From the NCBI GenBank assembly GCA_017483225.1, contig JAFULF010000009.1, positions 34,812 through 98,811 on the forward strand: a DNA stretch of 64,000 nucleotides. Reading direction: 5' to 3'. A program made the position numbers and the translations under genes. Shown piece after piece: positions 26,959-36,471 of the stretch. The notes under the pieces were generated by a model, which was given only the letters and a program-made list of their open reading frames with translations, was not told where the DNA came from and did no database searches. The stretch is from Alistipes sp. (GTDB lineage Bacteria; Bacteroidota; Bacteroidia; Bacteroidales; Rikenellaceae). Each line of letters starts with the position of its first letter. Position 1 is the first letter of the stretch.

Positions 26959-28443
26959 ATGAAGAAGATAGTAACACTCATAATCGCTGTCGCAGCACTC
27001 TGCGGCACTGCATTTGCGCAGTCACGCAACTCGTATTTTATGGAGGGCTCGTACTTCCGTACCGATATGAACCCCGCTCTGGCACCTACACGAGGCTTCT
27101 TTGCAATGCCGGCAATGGGTGGCGTGGGCTTCAACCTCAATAACAACTTCCTCTCAATCGACAACTTTATCTATCAGCGAGATGGCGAGTTGGTTACAGG
27201 CCTCCACGAGAAGGTGTCGTCGGAGGAGTTTCTGCGCAAACTCCCTAATAGATGCAATGCGGGCGTAAACTTACAGACAAACCTCTTTGGTTTGGGATTC
27301 TATACGGGTCGTCTGTATTGGAACATCGGTGCAAACCTCAAAGTCCAAGCCAACGTATCGTTGCCGTCCGACCTCTTTGTCTTGTGCAAGAGACTCGGCA
27401 ATGGCACCTTTGACCTCGGCGCCACGGGCGTAAACGCCAACACCTACTTCGAGACCTACCTCGGCACCTCGATTCCTATTGGCAAGCACGTCAGAATCGG
27501 TGCACGTGTCAAGTACCTGACAGGCCTGCTCTATGCCGATGTAAACCTCAACAACTCATCCTTGACCCTCGGCGAGGATAAGATAACGGCAGAGATGCAC
27601 GCCTCGGGTGTAGTAGCCTCCCCTATACTTCATACAGAGGGTGTTTCATTGCGTGGCAAAGAGGCAATTGAGAATCTCGATTTAGAGCAACTTTTTAACC
27701 CCGACCTGCTTAATATGCAAATTGAGGGTAGCGATTTCAAGTCGCTGATGAAACCCGTACAGACCGTTTTCCGACAGTTTAAGAGTTGGGGTCTGGCGGC
27801 AGACCTCGGCGTGGAGGTGAGCCTGCTTGACGACCACCTGCGTATCTCGGCAGCAGTCACCGACCTCGGCTTTATCCGCTACCGAAACACCCAAACAATC
27901 TCGCTCACAGGCTTGAACGGTTCGGCATACTTCAATGGTGTGAACATAGAGAAGATTGACCAAGGAAATGGAACCGACTATGGCTTCGAGATTGCTGATG
28001 GAATAATCGCCAGCAGCGGCAGCCACCATATGACGATGCTCAACTGCACCCTGAATGCAGGTATCGAGTACAACATACTCAATAACCACATCGCCTTCGG
28101 TGTGCTCTCGCATACGGAGTTCATCAACAAACACGCATTCCCGGAACTTACCGCATCGGTTAACTTCCGTGCGACAAACTGGCTGACAGCAACATTCAGC
28201 CACACGTTCCTCAACAAGCACGCTCCGGGTGTGCTGGGCTTTGCCCTCAACATCCACCCTCGTGTGCTCAACATCTTCGTAGGATTGGACTATATCGACA
28301 CCCGATTCGGCGTGTATAATATGACAAGCAAGGAGAGCGGAAAGGTTATCCGCATCCCTATCCCTCGTTATATGAACTCTATAAACGCATATTTCGGCTT
28401 CGGCTTCAACTTCGCCCGTCCGAAGTGGATGCGAGAAAAGTAG
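26959..28443 (+). CDS. DUF5723-family outer-membrane protein
   Basis: A 494-residue protein with a signal peptide (MKKIVTLIIAVAALCGTAFA, then Gln). The start of the mature part (YFMEGSYFRTDMNPALAPTRGFFAMP) and the alternating aromatic/glycine beta-strand pattern fit the DUF5723 family, predicted to be an outer-membrane barrel related to PorV/FadL-like proteins. The C-terminus (YFGFGFNFARPKW) resembles a final barrel strand. It is second in an operon with the 809-residue lipoprotein, and a strong terminator follows. The role, perhaps display or export of the lipoprotein, is inference. Confidence 0.75.
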   Translation: MKKIVTLIIAVAALCGTAFAQSRNSYFMEGSYFRTDMNPALAPTRGFFAMPAMGGVGFNLNNNFLSIDNFIYQRDGELVTGLHEKVSSEEFLRKLPNRCNAGVNLQTNLFGLGFYTGRLYWNIGANLKVQANVSLPSDLFVLCKRLGNGTFDLGATGVNANTYFETYLGTSIPIGKHVRIGARVKYLTGLLYADVNLNNSSLTLGEDKITAEMHASGVVASPILHTEGVSLRGKEAIENLDLEQLFNPDLLNMQIEGSDFKSLMKPVQTVFRQFKSWGLAADLGVEVSLLDDHLRISAAVTDLGFIRYRNTQTISLTGLNGSAYFNGVNIEKIDQGNGTDYGFEIADGIIASSGSHHMTMLNCTLNAGIEYNILNNHIAFGVLSHTEFINKHAFPELTASVNFRATNWLTATFSHTFLNKHAPGVLGFALNIHPRVLNIFVGLDYIDTRFGVYNMTSKESGKVIRIPIPRYMNSINAYFGFGFNFARPKWMREK

Positions 28444-28463
28444 CATAGCGACCCTGACAAGGC

Positions 28464-28500
28464 AACAGCCCGACCCAAGAGATTTGGGTCGGGCTGTTTT
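28464..28500 (+). terminator. Rho-independent terminator after the DUF5723 gene
   Basis: AACAGCCCGACCCAA (28464-28478) pairs with TTGGGTCGGGCTGTT (28484-28498) around GAGAT, followed by TTG. Confidence 0.85.
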
Positions 28501-28553
28501 GTTGGCAGGGGGCTTAAACTCACTAAACTCCTTAACCGCCCTACCCCAGCCCC

Positions 28554-29065
28554 ACGTGGGTATCGTTTTCGATACCCACGTAGGAGGGAACGGTAGGCAA
28601 AGAGGGGGGGCAAGCAATGGCAGTGAATGGCAGTGAATGGCAGTGAATGGCAGTGAATGGCAGTGAATGACAACGCCGACTCTCGTCGGCTTAATGGCAT
28701 TGGCGCAACGGGATTGGCGCAACGGCAAAGGTTGTTAAAGGTGATTAAAGGGAATTAAAGGTAATTAAGGGAAGCGCAGGCAGTCTCTTGGCAAGGTCGT
28801 AAGAGTCTGCAATCTATTGCGCATCCTTAACAACCCTTAATAACCCTTAACTCCCTTAATAGCCATTATACTCTTGCGCAACGAAAGGTCAAGTAAAGTC
28901 AAGTAAGGTCACGCAACCTGCGGTTGCTTTAAGGTCGAGCGCAGAAGTGATGCCCTACCCCACTATCCAATCTCCCACAACCACCTTATCTGACCTTATT
29001 TGACCTTATCCGACCTTAATTGACATTACACCCTACGTGGGTATCGTTTTCGATACCCACGTAGG
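28554..29065. repeat. Mosaic intergenic repeat family 1, copy 3, complete (palindrome-B-A-palindrome)
   Basis: This is the fullest copy. A palindrome with 12-bp arms (28554-28581) starts it and one with 15-bp arms (29032-29065) ends it. Module B (about 28611-28875) has AAAGGTTGTTAAAGG runs answered by CCTTAACAACCCTTAATAA runs. Module A (28876-29031) has AAGGTCAAGTAAAGTCAAG runs answered by TGACCTTATTTGACCTTA runs, with an internal hairpin GCAACC-TGC-GGTTGC at 28913-28927. GCGCAAC marks the module edges. No gene is supported in 28504-29286. Confidence 0.8.
28616..28669. repeat. Tandem repeat of AATGGCAGTG, about 5.4 copies
   Basis: Five perfect 10-bp units and a partial sixth, inside module B. 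The equivalent place in copy 1 (about 1335-1355) has only two imperfect units, so unit number varies between loci. Confidence 0.85.
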
Positions 29066-29081
29066 AGGGAACGATGTGCAA

Positions 29082-29280
29082 AGAGGGGATACGCTCCCCC
29101 GTATGTGACCATCTGCACAGATAAGGCAAGATGCCAAAAGCCCAACTACCACACACAATAACATCGCAGAGTTGAGGATATTTTGAAGATTGACGAAGAT
29201 TGGCGAGGCAGGAGCATACTCTACGTATGTGACCTGTCTCGGCAAGCGAGCAAGATGCCAAAATAGCCCAACTATGCGAC
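29082..29280. repeat. Palindromic repeat family 2, copies C3 and C4
   Basis: Two related units: one with CGCTCCCCCGTATGTGACC (near 29090-29110), one with GGAGCATACTCTACGTATG then TGACC (near 29210-29235). Both are followed by CAAGATGCCAAAA and an AGCCCAACTA block. They end a few bases before the stop codon of the barrel gene at 29287. Confidence 0.6.
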
Positions 29281-29286
29281 GTTATT

Positions 29287-32163
29287 TTAGAAGCGGAGAG
29301 CAGACAACTTCTGTTTCACCTCATCAAACCGGTCGTAAGAGGAGCCTTTACGCTGCTGAATACGGACACGGCGCACAGGGGATGTGAAGTTGCGCAGGTT
29401 GTAGGTGAAGCGCACAAGGAAGTAGCGGCCCAAGGTGCTATTGTAGCGCACCTGCGAGTAGCCCGCCCAGACCTGTCGGCTGAAAGAGGTATTCTCGCCG
29501 AGGATATCATTCACGCAGAGTTCGACCTCGCCAAGACGGCGCAACACCTTCTTGCCTATGGAGGCATTCCAGAGGGTGAAGTGGTCGTTATAGTTGTTTG
29601 TAAAGCCTATATAGTGCGTAAAGACGGCGTTGGTGGTTATGGTAAATCCGAAGGGAAGTACCACCTTGACCTTCGCCGAGGCTCGGTGGGTGAAGTACTT
29701 GTTATCCATCACATCGAGGGCTCCCTTATTGTCGTAGTAGGAGCCTCGCCAGTCGATAGTGAAATCGACATTTTCGGAGATATTGCTGCCGAGGGTCCAC
29801 TGCGAGTAGCCCACGATATTATCCATCACGGCATCTTGTCGGTTGATACGCACCGGCACCTTGGAGTAGGTGGCGCCCACCTCGATATTGAGGTTGGAGC
29901 CGAGCCACTTAATCGGGAAGCCGACATTGGCCCGCCCCTCACAGGACCAATAGCCTTGCAGGTTCACTCGCTCGGTAATCTGTATAGGGTTATACTCCTT
30001 GCCGTCAATCTCTATCTTCCCCGGCGAGTACTCGACCGAGGTGCCTATATAGTTCTGCACGTGCTGCGCCTTTGCCAGAAGCATCAACGTAGTGCCTCTG
30101 GTGGTGGAGATGTTGGTATAGCGCACGAAGTAGTTATGCTCGGTATATGGCGCCAAGTCGGGGTTGCCTCGTGAGAGGTACTGCGAGTTGCTGACATCGT
30201 AGATATCGAGCATCTGCCATATAGAGGGAGCCTTGACCTCCGAGCCGGCACTCACACGCAACGAGTTACGCTGGTCGAAGGCCCATTGCAGGGTGGCGTT
30301 ATATACCGGCGTATGGTATGTTCGCAGGGTACGCTCCCCCGTCCACAGGTTGGTGTTCGAGAGGCGTGAATTCTGGTACATAGCACTGATGGAGAACCAA
30401 TTACGATTCTTCGAGTAGCGGAATCCTGCGCCCGCCTGATGGTAGAGGAACATACCCTCAAACGAGGATGAGGTGCGAGGATTTATCTGCTCGGGGTCGA
30501 TAACGTAGTCCTCCGCTGTCGAGTAGTTGAGCAGGTTGCGGGTGCGCAGTTGCGCCTGCACTCGGTATGTGATATTGAGTGTCGAGTATCGGCCCAAGCG
30601 TTCACGGAAGGTTGGCTGCAAGCGCAGGGTTGTGGTGCGAGAGTCGGTCAGGCGGTGTGTGTATGAGTACTTTATGGTCGCCTTATCGGGCGAGACCTTG
30701 CTTGTCTTGCCGCTATTGGAGTATGCCGTGCGGTCGGCATCGTTATCGCTATCCGAGAGGCTCGCCGTCATCATCAGCAGTCGCCCCTGCTTCAAGAACT
30801 TATACGAGTACTGCGCATAGAGGCCTCCGCTGAATGTTCGTGAGTGGTTATGGTTGCCGCTCGGCATCCAGCGATAGCCCGACTCGCCCCAGCGCAACGA
30901 GGTGGTATCAACACGATTGAGCGAGGTGTTATCGTAGAGGTTGAAGGTCGGGATGAGAACTAACTTCTGACGCTTGGCGACCTTCCACTCCAAGCGACCT
31001 CGGAGTTTCAGCGTATGGTTATCGGGGTGGGCAAACTGGTCGTAGTGGATGGTATCCTTCTTTGCCACGGCGGCATCATACCAGCGGTCGATATAGAAGT
31101 CGTTCTTGGCGTTCAGGTGGTTATAGAAGATGCTTCCCTCGAACTTGGCACGGTGACGACGACCCCAACGGTCGGTATAGTTGAGGGCAAAAATCTCGGC
31201 CGAGGCGACACCCTGCTGCGAATTGACAGAGAATTGGCGGGAGCCATTGGTGCTATTCGAGGAGCTCTTGATGGTCATACCCTCGTCCGTGAGGTTCTGC
31301 TTATTGAGATTATTGGCGAGTGCCATAACCGTTACACGTGCATCGTCACGGAAGATGTTCACCGAGCCTCCGAGCGTATATTTATACTTCGGAGCCACGC
31401 TCGGCACTGCACCCGGCTCATAGCCACCGCCCAGATGCACCTTGCCGAAGAGGCTGTGCTTCATACTCTGGCGTGTGACGATATTGATGACCTTGCCGCC
31501 CTCGCCATCATCTACGCCCGTGATTTGCGCCGCCTCACTCAACTTATTATAGACCTCGACGTGCTCGACAACCTGCGCAGGGATACTCTGCAACACCTGC
31601 TGTATGTTCGAGCCGAACATCTCGACGCCATCGACATATATCTGCTTGACCTCCTCGCCGTGGGCCTCAACCTTGCCATCGGAGATGGTTATGCCGGGCA
31701 TCTTGCGCAGCAGAGCCTCGACCTCGGCATCAATGGCAACCTTGAAAGCATCGGCGTTATAGCGGAGCGTATCGCCGAGTATCGTTGTTCGGGTAGATAC
31801 CGCCGTGGCGACGACGGCATCAATGCCTATCGCCCGAGTGCGCATAGAGAGGTTTCCGAGGCTCACAGGCAGCCCCTTCACCTTGACACTGAACTCCCTA
31901 TCCTCGTAGCCAATAAAGGTGGCAACGCAACGATAATCCCCATTCGGGAGCGGCGGAATACGGAAGTAACCCCCATACTCGGAGGTGTAGTAGCGTTTGG
32001 AGTCGGGAGTGGAGATGTGCGACACCTCAATAACAGCGCCCGCAATGCCCTCCTCCGTATCATAGTCGAGCAGACGGCCCGACACGGAGGCACTATGCTG
32101 CGCCGAGAGGTTCAGCACAGAGAGTAGCAGAGCGACGAGTAATATGGCACGTTTGAACCACAC
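29287..32163 (-). CDS. TonB-dependent-receptor-like outer-membrane barrel protein
   Basis: A 958-residue outer-membrane protein. A signal peptide covers about 1-21. A carboxypeptidase-regulatory-like beta-sandwich follows (VSGRLLDYDTEEGIAGAVIE to about residue 105). Then comes a plug-like domain (LLRKMPGITISDGKVEAHGE, VYVDGVEMFGSN-type segment, VINIVTRQS), then a long beta barrel ending in Arg-Phe. This matches the outer-membrane beta-barrel family proteins of Bacteroidetes that look like TonB receptors but carry no SusD partner; none is adjacent here. The start is GTG at 32163. The cargo is unknown; metal or peptide uptake would be guesses. Repeat-family-2 units abut its stop. Confidence 0.8.
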   Translation of the reverse strand: MWFKRAILLVALLLSVLNLSAQHSASVSGRLLDYDTEEGIAGAVIEVSHISTPDSKRYYTSEYGGYFRIPPLPNGDYRCVATFIGYEDREFSVKVKGLPVSLGNLSMRTRAIGIDAVVATAVSTRTTILGDTLRYNADAFKVAIDAEVEALLRKMPGITISDGKVEAHGEEVKQIYVDGVEMFGSNIQQVLQSIPAQVVEHVEVYNKLSEAAQITGVDDGEGGKVINIVTRQSMKHSLFGKVHLGGGYEPGAVPSVAPKYKYTLGGSVNIFRDDARVTVMALANNLNKQNLTDEGMTIKSSSNSTNGSRQFSVNSQQGVASAEIFALNYTDRWGRRHRAKFEGSIFYNHLNAKNDFYIDRWYDAAVAKKDTIHYDQFAHPDNHTLKLRGRLEWKVAKRQKLVLIPTFNLYDNTSLNRVDTTSLRWGESGYRWMPSGNHNHSRTFSGGLYAQYSYKFLKQGRLLMMTASLSDSDNDADRTAYSNSGKTSKVSPDKATIKYSYTHRLTDSRTTTLRLQPTFRERLGRYSTLNITYRVQAQLRTRNLLNYSTAEDYVIDPEQINPRTSSSFEGMFLYHQAGAGFRYSKNRNWFSISAMYQNSRLSNTNLWTGERTLRTYHTPVYNATLQWAFDQRNSLRVSAGSEVKAPSIWQMLDIYDVSNSQYLSRGNPDLAPYTEHNYFVRYTNISTTRGTTLMLLAKAQHVQNYIGTSVEYSPGKIEIDGKEYNPIQITERVNLQGYWSCEGRANVGFPIKWLGSNLNIEVGATYSKVPVRINRQDAVMDNIVGYSQWTLGSNISENVDFTIDWRGSYYDNKGALDVMDNKYFTHRASAKVKVVLPFGFTITTNAVFTHYIGFTNNYNDHFTLWNASIGKKVLRRLGEVELCVNDILGENTSFSRQVWAGYSQVRYNSTLGRYFLVRFTYNLRNFTSPVRRVRIQQRKGSSYDRFDEVKQKLSALRF

Positions 32164-32249
32164 TTTGCAGACGCAGGTATTGGGTATGGGTTATCAATCA
32201 ATTAAAGAGATACCCGTTTACCTGAAATGTTAAAAGCGGCATCTCTATT

Positions 32250-32288
32250 TTTTCAAAAATAGGGGCTGTCGAATGGCGACAGCCCCTA
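32250..32288 (-). terminator. Terminator of the fumarate reductase operon
   Basis: TAGGGGCTGTCG (32260-32271) pairs with CGACAGCCCCTA (32277-32288). On the minus strand it is followed by TTTTTGAAAAAA. A TATTTTTG box (minus, 32254-32261) overlaps its tail and could start the barrel gene transcript. Confidence 0.85.
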
Positions 32289-32310
32289 ACAATATCGCTA
32301 TAAGGATAGA

Positions 32311-33054
32311 TTAGTCCTCCAACTTTGCGCAAAGGAACTCACGGTTGAGGCGAGCGATGTGCGCAATAGAGATAGACTTTGGACACTCTGCCTGGCAAGC
32401 ACCCGTGTTGGTACAGTTACCGAAGCCGAGCTCGTCCATCTTGGCAACCATCGCCTTTGCACGACGAGCACCCTCAACACGTCCCTGTGGGAGCTTTGCG
32501 AGCGACGATACACGTGCAGCAACGAAGAGCATTGCCGAGCCGTTCTTACAAGTTGCGGCACAAGCACCACAACCTACACAAGCAGCAGCGTCCATCGACT
32601 CATCGGCATCAGCCTTTGCGATAGGAATAGCGTTGCCGTCAGGTACAGAGTTGGTACGTACCGAGATAAAGCCTCCGGCTTGGAGAATCTGGTCATAAGC
32701 ACCACGATTTACTACCAAGTCCTTGATTACAGGGAAGGCAGCCGAGCGCCAAGGCTCAACAACGATGGTCTGACCATCCTTGAACTGACGCATATAAATC
32801 TGGCAGGTGGTAACCGCCTGCGATGGGCCGTGTGCGTGGCCGTTGATGTGCAACGAACACATACCGCAGATACCCTCACGGCAGTCGTGGTCAAATGCCA
32901 CAGGCTCCTCGCCCTTGTGTACGAGGTCGTTGTTCAAAATATCGAGCATTTCGAGGAAAGAAGTATCGGACGAAATATCCTTTACCTGATACTCCTTGAA
33001 CTCGCCCTTTGAGTGAGCGTCTTTCTGACGCCATATTTTTAATGTGAAATTCAT
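32311..33054 (-). CDS. frdB: Succinate dehydrogenase/fumarate reductase iron-sulfur subunit
   Basis: A 247-residue electron-transfer subunit linking the flavoprotein to the membrane cytochrome. The 2Fe-2S site is [19 protein letters not shown] with a later Cys in AVTTC. The 4Fe-4S site is [11 protein letters not shown] and the 3Fe-4S/4Fe-4S region is [14 protein letters not shown]. It is third in the operon after the cytochrome b and flavoprotein genes (35-base gap). In Bacteroidales this complex works as quinol:fumarate reductase, the end step of succinate-forming anaerobic respiration. Confidence 0.95.
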   Translation of the reverse strand: MNFTLKIWRQKDAHSKGEFKEYQVKDISSDTSFLEMLDILNNDLVHKGEEPVAFDHDCREGICGMCSLHINGHAHGPSQAVTTCQIYMRQFKDGQTIVVEPWRSAAFPVIKDLVVNRGAYDQILQAGGFISVRTNSVPDGNAIPIAKADADESMDAAACVGCGACAATCKNGSAMLFVAARVSSLAKLPQGRVEGARRAKAMVAKMDELGFGNCTNTGACQAECPKSISIAHIARLNREFLCAKLED

Positions 33055-33089
33055 AATTTCGTTTTTATTAAAAGTTCAACGTCAAGAAA

Positions 33090-35036
33090 TTAGTCTTTGT
33101 AGTTACGCTGTGCACGGTGGGTAAACTCGTAGTCGAGAGGCTCCTTCGTGAGTTCTGGCTCTACGTCCATACCCTTGTACTCCCAAACCGAAGCGTAAGC
33201 AAACTTGTCGTCGTGACGAAGTGCCTCGCCCTCCTCGGTCTGGTGCTCCGAGCGGAAGTGACCACCACACGACTCCTCACGGTTGAGTGCGTCACGTGCC
33301 ATCAACTCTCCGAGTTCGAGGAAGTCGGCCAGACGGAGTGCCTTCTCCAACTCTACGTTGAACGAGTCGGCGGTACCTACAACCTTAACATCCTTCCAGA
33401 ACTCCTTGCGAAGTGCTGCAATCTCAACGATAGCCTTCTCCAAAGACTCCTTGGTACGAGCCATACCTACGTTGTCCCACATAATCAGACCCAACTGACG
33501 GTGGATATCATCCACAGAGCGAGAGCCATTAATCGAGAGCAACTTCTCAATCTTCTCCTTAACACCCTTCTCGGCCTCGTCGAATGCAGGCGTAGCGGTC
33601 GAAACCTTCGGAGCCTGAATCTTCTTTGCGAGGTAGTCGCCGATAGTGTAAGGCAATACGAAGTAACCGTCGGCAAGACCCTGCATCAGAGCCGAAGCAC
33701 CCAGACGGTTAGCACCGTGGTCGGAGAAGTTAGCCTCACCGATAGCGTAGAGGCCCGGGATAGTGGTCATCAGGTTGTAGTCAACCCAGATACCACCCAT
33801 AGTGTAGTGAACAGCAGGGAAAATCTGCATTGGCTGCTCGTATGGGTTCACGTCGGTAATCTCCTTGTACATATCGAACAAGTTACCATAACGCTGCTCG
33901 ATAACCTTCTTGCCCAGACGCTCGATAGCGGTCTTGAAGTCGAGGAATACGGCCAAACCTGTCTCGTTAACACCATAGCCGGCATCGCAACGCTCCTTCG
34001 CTGCACGTGAAGCCACGTCACGAGGTACGAGGTTACCGAATGCAGGGTAACGGCGCTCCAAGTAGTAGTCACGCTCCTCCTCTGCGATATCCGAAGGCTT
34101 CTTGGTGCCCTTACGCAGAGCCTCAACATCCTCCAACTTCTTCGGTACCCAGATACGGCCATCGTTACGCAACGACTCCGACATCAGAGTCAGCTTCGAC
34201 TGCTGTGTGCCGTGTACAGGGATACAGGTAGGGTGAATCTGCGTGAAGCAAGGGTTTGCAAAACCTGCACCCTTACGATAGCACTGGAACGCAGCCGAAC
34301 CATTCGATGCCATAGCGTTGGTCGAGAGGAAGAATACGTTACCATAACCACCGGTAGCGATAACCACAGCGTGTGCACCGTGACGCTCAATCTCACCGGT
34401 TACAAGGTTACGTGCGATGATACCACGTGCCTCGCCATCCTCGATAACGATATCGAGCATCTCGTGGCGAGTGTAAGACTTAACCGAGCCGTTGTGAATC
34501 TCCTTGTTCAACGCTGCATAAGCGCCGAGCAGAAGCTGCTGACCCGTCTGGCCACGAGCGTAGAATGTACGAGATACCTGTGCACCACCGAAAGAACGGT
34601 TAGCCAACAGACCGCCGTACTCACGTGCGAAAGGAACACCCTGCGCTACGCACTGGTCGATGATGAGGTTGGAAACCTCTGCCAGACGATATACGTTGGC
34701 CTCACGAGCACGATAGTCGCCACCCTTGATGGTATCATAGAAAAGACGATATACGGAGTCGTTATCGTTCTGATAGTTCTTCGCCGCATTGATACCGCCC
34801 TGTGCAGCGATAGAGTGTGCACGACGTGGCGAGTCCTGAATGCAGAAAATCTTTACGTTGTAACCGAGTTCACCGAGCGAAGCAGCAGCAGAAGCACCAC
34901 CGAGACCGGTACCTACAACGATGATGTCAAGTTTGCGCTTATTGGCAGGGCTGACAACCTTAATAGCCGCCTTGTGGTTGCTCCATTTTTGAGCCAACTC
35001 ACCAGCAGGAATTTTGGAATCTAATTTAAGAGCCAT
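33090..35036 (-). CDS. frdA: Succinate dehydrogenase/fumarate reductase flavoprotein subunit
   Basis: The 648-residue catalytic subunit. The FAD-binding [18 protein letters not shown] lies near residue 42. [15 protein letters not shown] holds the His that binds FAD covalently. [16 protein letters not shown] and [10 protein letters not shown] surround the active site. The size and the long N-terminal extension fit the B-type (Wolinella/Bacteroides) complex with one cytochrome b subunit. It is the middle gene of the operon. Confidence 0.95.
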   Translation of the reverse strand: MALKLDSKIPAGELAQKWSNHKAAIKVVSPANKRKLDIIVVGTGLGGASAAASLGELGYNVKIFCIQDSPRRAHSIAAQGGINAAKNYQNDNDSVYRLFYDTIKGGDYRAREANVYRLAEVSNLIIDQCVAQGVPFAREYGGLLANRSFGGAQVSRTFYARGQTGQQLLLGAYAALNKEIHNGSVKSYTRHEMLDIVIEDGEARGIIARNLVTGEIERHGAHAVVIATGGYGNVFFLSTNAMASNGSAAFQCYRKGAGFANPCFTQIHPTCIPVHGTQQSKLTLMSESLRNDGRIWVPKKLEDVEALRKGTKKPSDIAEEERDYYLERRYPAFGNLVPRDVASRAAKERCDAGYGVNETGLAVFLDFKTAIERLGKKVIEQRYGNLFDMYKEITDVNPYEQPMQIFPAVHYTMGGIWVDYNLMTTIPGLYAIGEANFSDHGANRLGASALMQGLADGYFVLPYTIGDYLAKKIQAPKVSTATPAFDEAEKGVKEKIEKLLSINGSRSVDDIHRQLGLIMWDNVGMARTKESLEKAIVEIAALRKEFWKDVKVVGTADSFNVELEKALRLADFLELGELMARDALNREESCGGHFRSEHQTEEGEALRHDDKFAYASVWEYKGMDVEPELTKEPLDYEFTHRAQRNYKD

Positions 35037-35070
35037 ATCTGTTATTTGTAATTATTGTTTCGTACTTAGA

Positions 35071-35787
35071 TTATGCACAGCAAGGGCAACCACCGCAGAG
35101 GCTCTGAACGTAGAACCATACAACAACGATAGCAAAGCCTCCGAAGATAAGAGTTGCCACGATACCCGAAAGGCACTTCAAACGTGGATACCACTTATCG
35201 TTAGCCCAACCTACGGTTTGCAACATAGACCACACACCGTGAGTGAGGTGCAACCACAAAGCAGCAAACCATACCAGATAGAGTACAACGTTGTACCACT
35301 GCGAGAAGGTGTACTGGATAATCGCTGCGCCATCGGTAGGAGCAACTACGCTACCATCCGTCAACACAACCTCATGTCCACCCATCAACTCCACGAGCTG
35401 CATCTTTGCCCAGAAGTGCGAGAGATGCATAGCAAGACCAAGGAAGACAATAACGCCGAGCAGAAGCATATTCTTCGATGCCCAACTAACGCCCTTCTCC
35501 GTAACAGTAACTGCATAACGCACATTACCACGAGCCTTACGATTCTGCCAAGTAAGCCAGAATGCATAAGCAAAATGCACCAATACACCACCTGCAAGCA
35601 CCGCAGTACCTACCAAAGCATACCAGTTAGCACCCAACATTTCGCAAATCCAGTTGTAAGCATCCGCAGAGAAGATTGCTACAAGATTCATTGCCATGTG
35701 GAAAGTTATAAAAAGCAAAAGGAAACAACCCGAAATGCTCATTACCAACTTTCTTCCAAGAGATGAATTAGTTAAAAAACAGCCCAT
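35071..35787 (-). CDS. frdC: Succinate dehydrogenase/fumarate reductase cytochrome b subunit
   Basis: A 238-residue diheme membrane anchor with five predicted membrane helices and His residues in LLFITFHMAMN, LVHFAYAFWL, AMHLSHFWAK and ALWLHLTHGVWS, consistent with bis-His heme ligation. The C-terminus ends in a small Cys-rich tail (SLCGGCPCCA), odd but seen in relatives. First gene of the operon; a TATATTTG box lies about 87 bases upstream. Confidence 0.93.
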   Translation of the reverse strand: MGCFLTNSSLGRKLVMSISGCFLLLFITFHMAMNLVAIFSADAYNWICEMLGANWYALVGTAVLAGGVLVHFAYAFWLTWQNRKARGNVRYAVTVTEKGVSWASKNMLLLGVIVFLGLAMHLSHFWAKMQLVELMGGHEVVLTDGSVVAPTDGAAIIQYTFSQWYNVVLYLVWFAALWLHLTHGVWSMLQTVGWANDKWYPRLKCLSGIVATLIFGGFAIVVVWFYVQSLCGGCPCCA

Positions 35788-35873
35788 AATTTTTAATGAA
35801 TTTAAGTTTTGTTTATTTTTGTGAAAATTTGTTTCAGCACACGGCGTCCTCTATAAAACACCATAATATAGGA

Positions 35874-35881
35874 CAAATATA
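35874..35881 (-). promoter_or_regulatory. -7 box TATATTTG for the fumarate reductase operon
   Basis: Minus-strand match to TAnnTTTG; predicted leader of about 80 nt to the cytochrome b ATG. Confidence 0.55.
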
Positions 35882-35931
35882 GTAATTGTTTGCGAAATAA
35901 CAATGAAAAAAGCAAAGTTTTTACGCAATTT

Positions 35932-36471
35932 ATGAACAGAGAAAGTAAACAAAAGATACGCCACGAGGTCAAATCGAAGGTCAAGGCGATAAGTGCCGAG
36001 CAGAAGCAGCCAAGGTCGGCTTTGATTTTCAGCCGTATAGCCTCATTGTCGGCGGTGCAGGAGGCAAAGACCATAGCCCTCTATGCAGCACTGCCCGACG
36101 AGCCGCAGACGGCTGCCTTCATCGAGCAGCTGTCGCTCACACGTCGCATAGTACTGCCACGTGTCGAGGGCGACGATATGGAGTTCTACCCCTACGATGC
36201 GGAGCATATCGAGCGTGGAGCATTTGGGATTGCCGAGCCGCAGGGTGGCGAGGCGACGGAGCCCGCCGAGATAGAGGTGATGGTGGTACCCGGCGTGGCA
36301 TTCACACGTGAGGGCAAGCGACTGGGGCGTGGCAAGGGCTACTACGACCGCTACCTCTCACGAGAGGGCTTTCGTGCCACGACAATTGGAGTATGCTACA
36401 CAGAGCAGCTCGTCGAGGAGATTCCCGACGAGCCGCACGATATAGATATGGACGTTGTGATTTTCGGTTAA
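35932..36471 (+). CDS. 5-formyltetrahydrofolate cyclo-ligase
   Basis: A 179-residue enzyme converting 5-formyl-THF to 5,10-methenyl-THF with ATP. The start is ATG at 35932 (MNRESKQKIRHEVKSKV), not the in-frame TTG at 35890. The family motifs are LYAALPDEPQT, IVLPRVEGDDMEFYPY, MVVPGVAFTREGKRLGRGKGYYDRYL and the C-terminal DEPHDIDMDVVIF. The stop TAA overlaps the convergent rmuC stop in a shared TTAA. Confidence 0.92.
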   Translation: MNRESKQKIRHEVKSKVKAISAEQKQPRSALIFSRIASLSAVQEAKTIALYAALPDEPQTAAFIEQLSLTRRIVLPRVEGDDMEFYPYDAEHIERGAFGIAEPQGGEATEPAEIEVMVVPGVAFTREGKRLGRGKGYYDRYLSREGFRATTIGVCYTEQLVEEIPDEPHDIDMDVVIFG

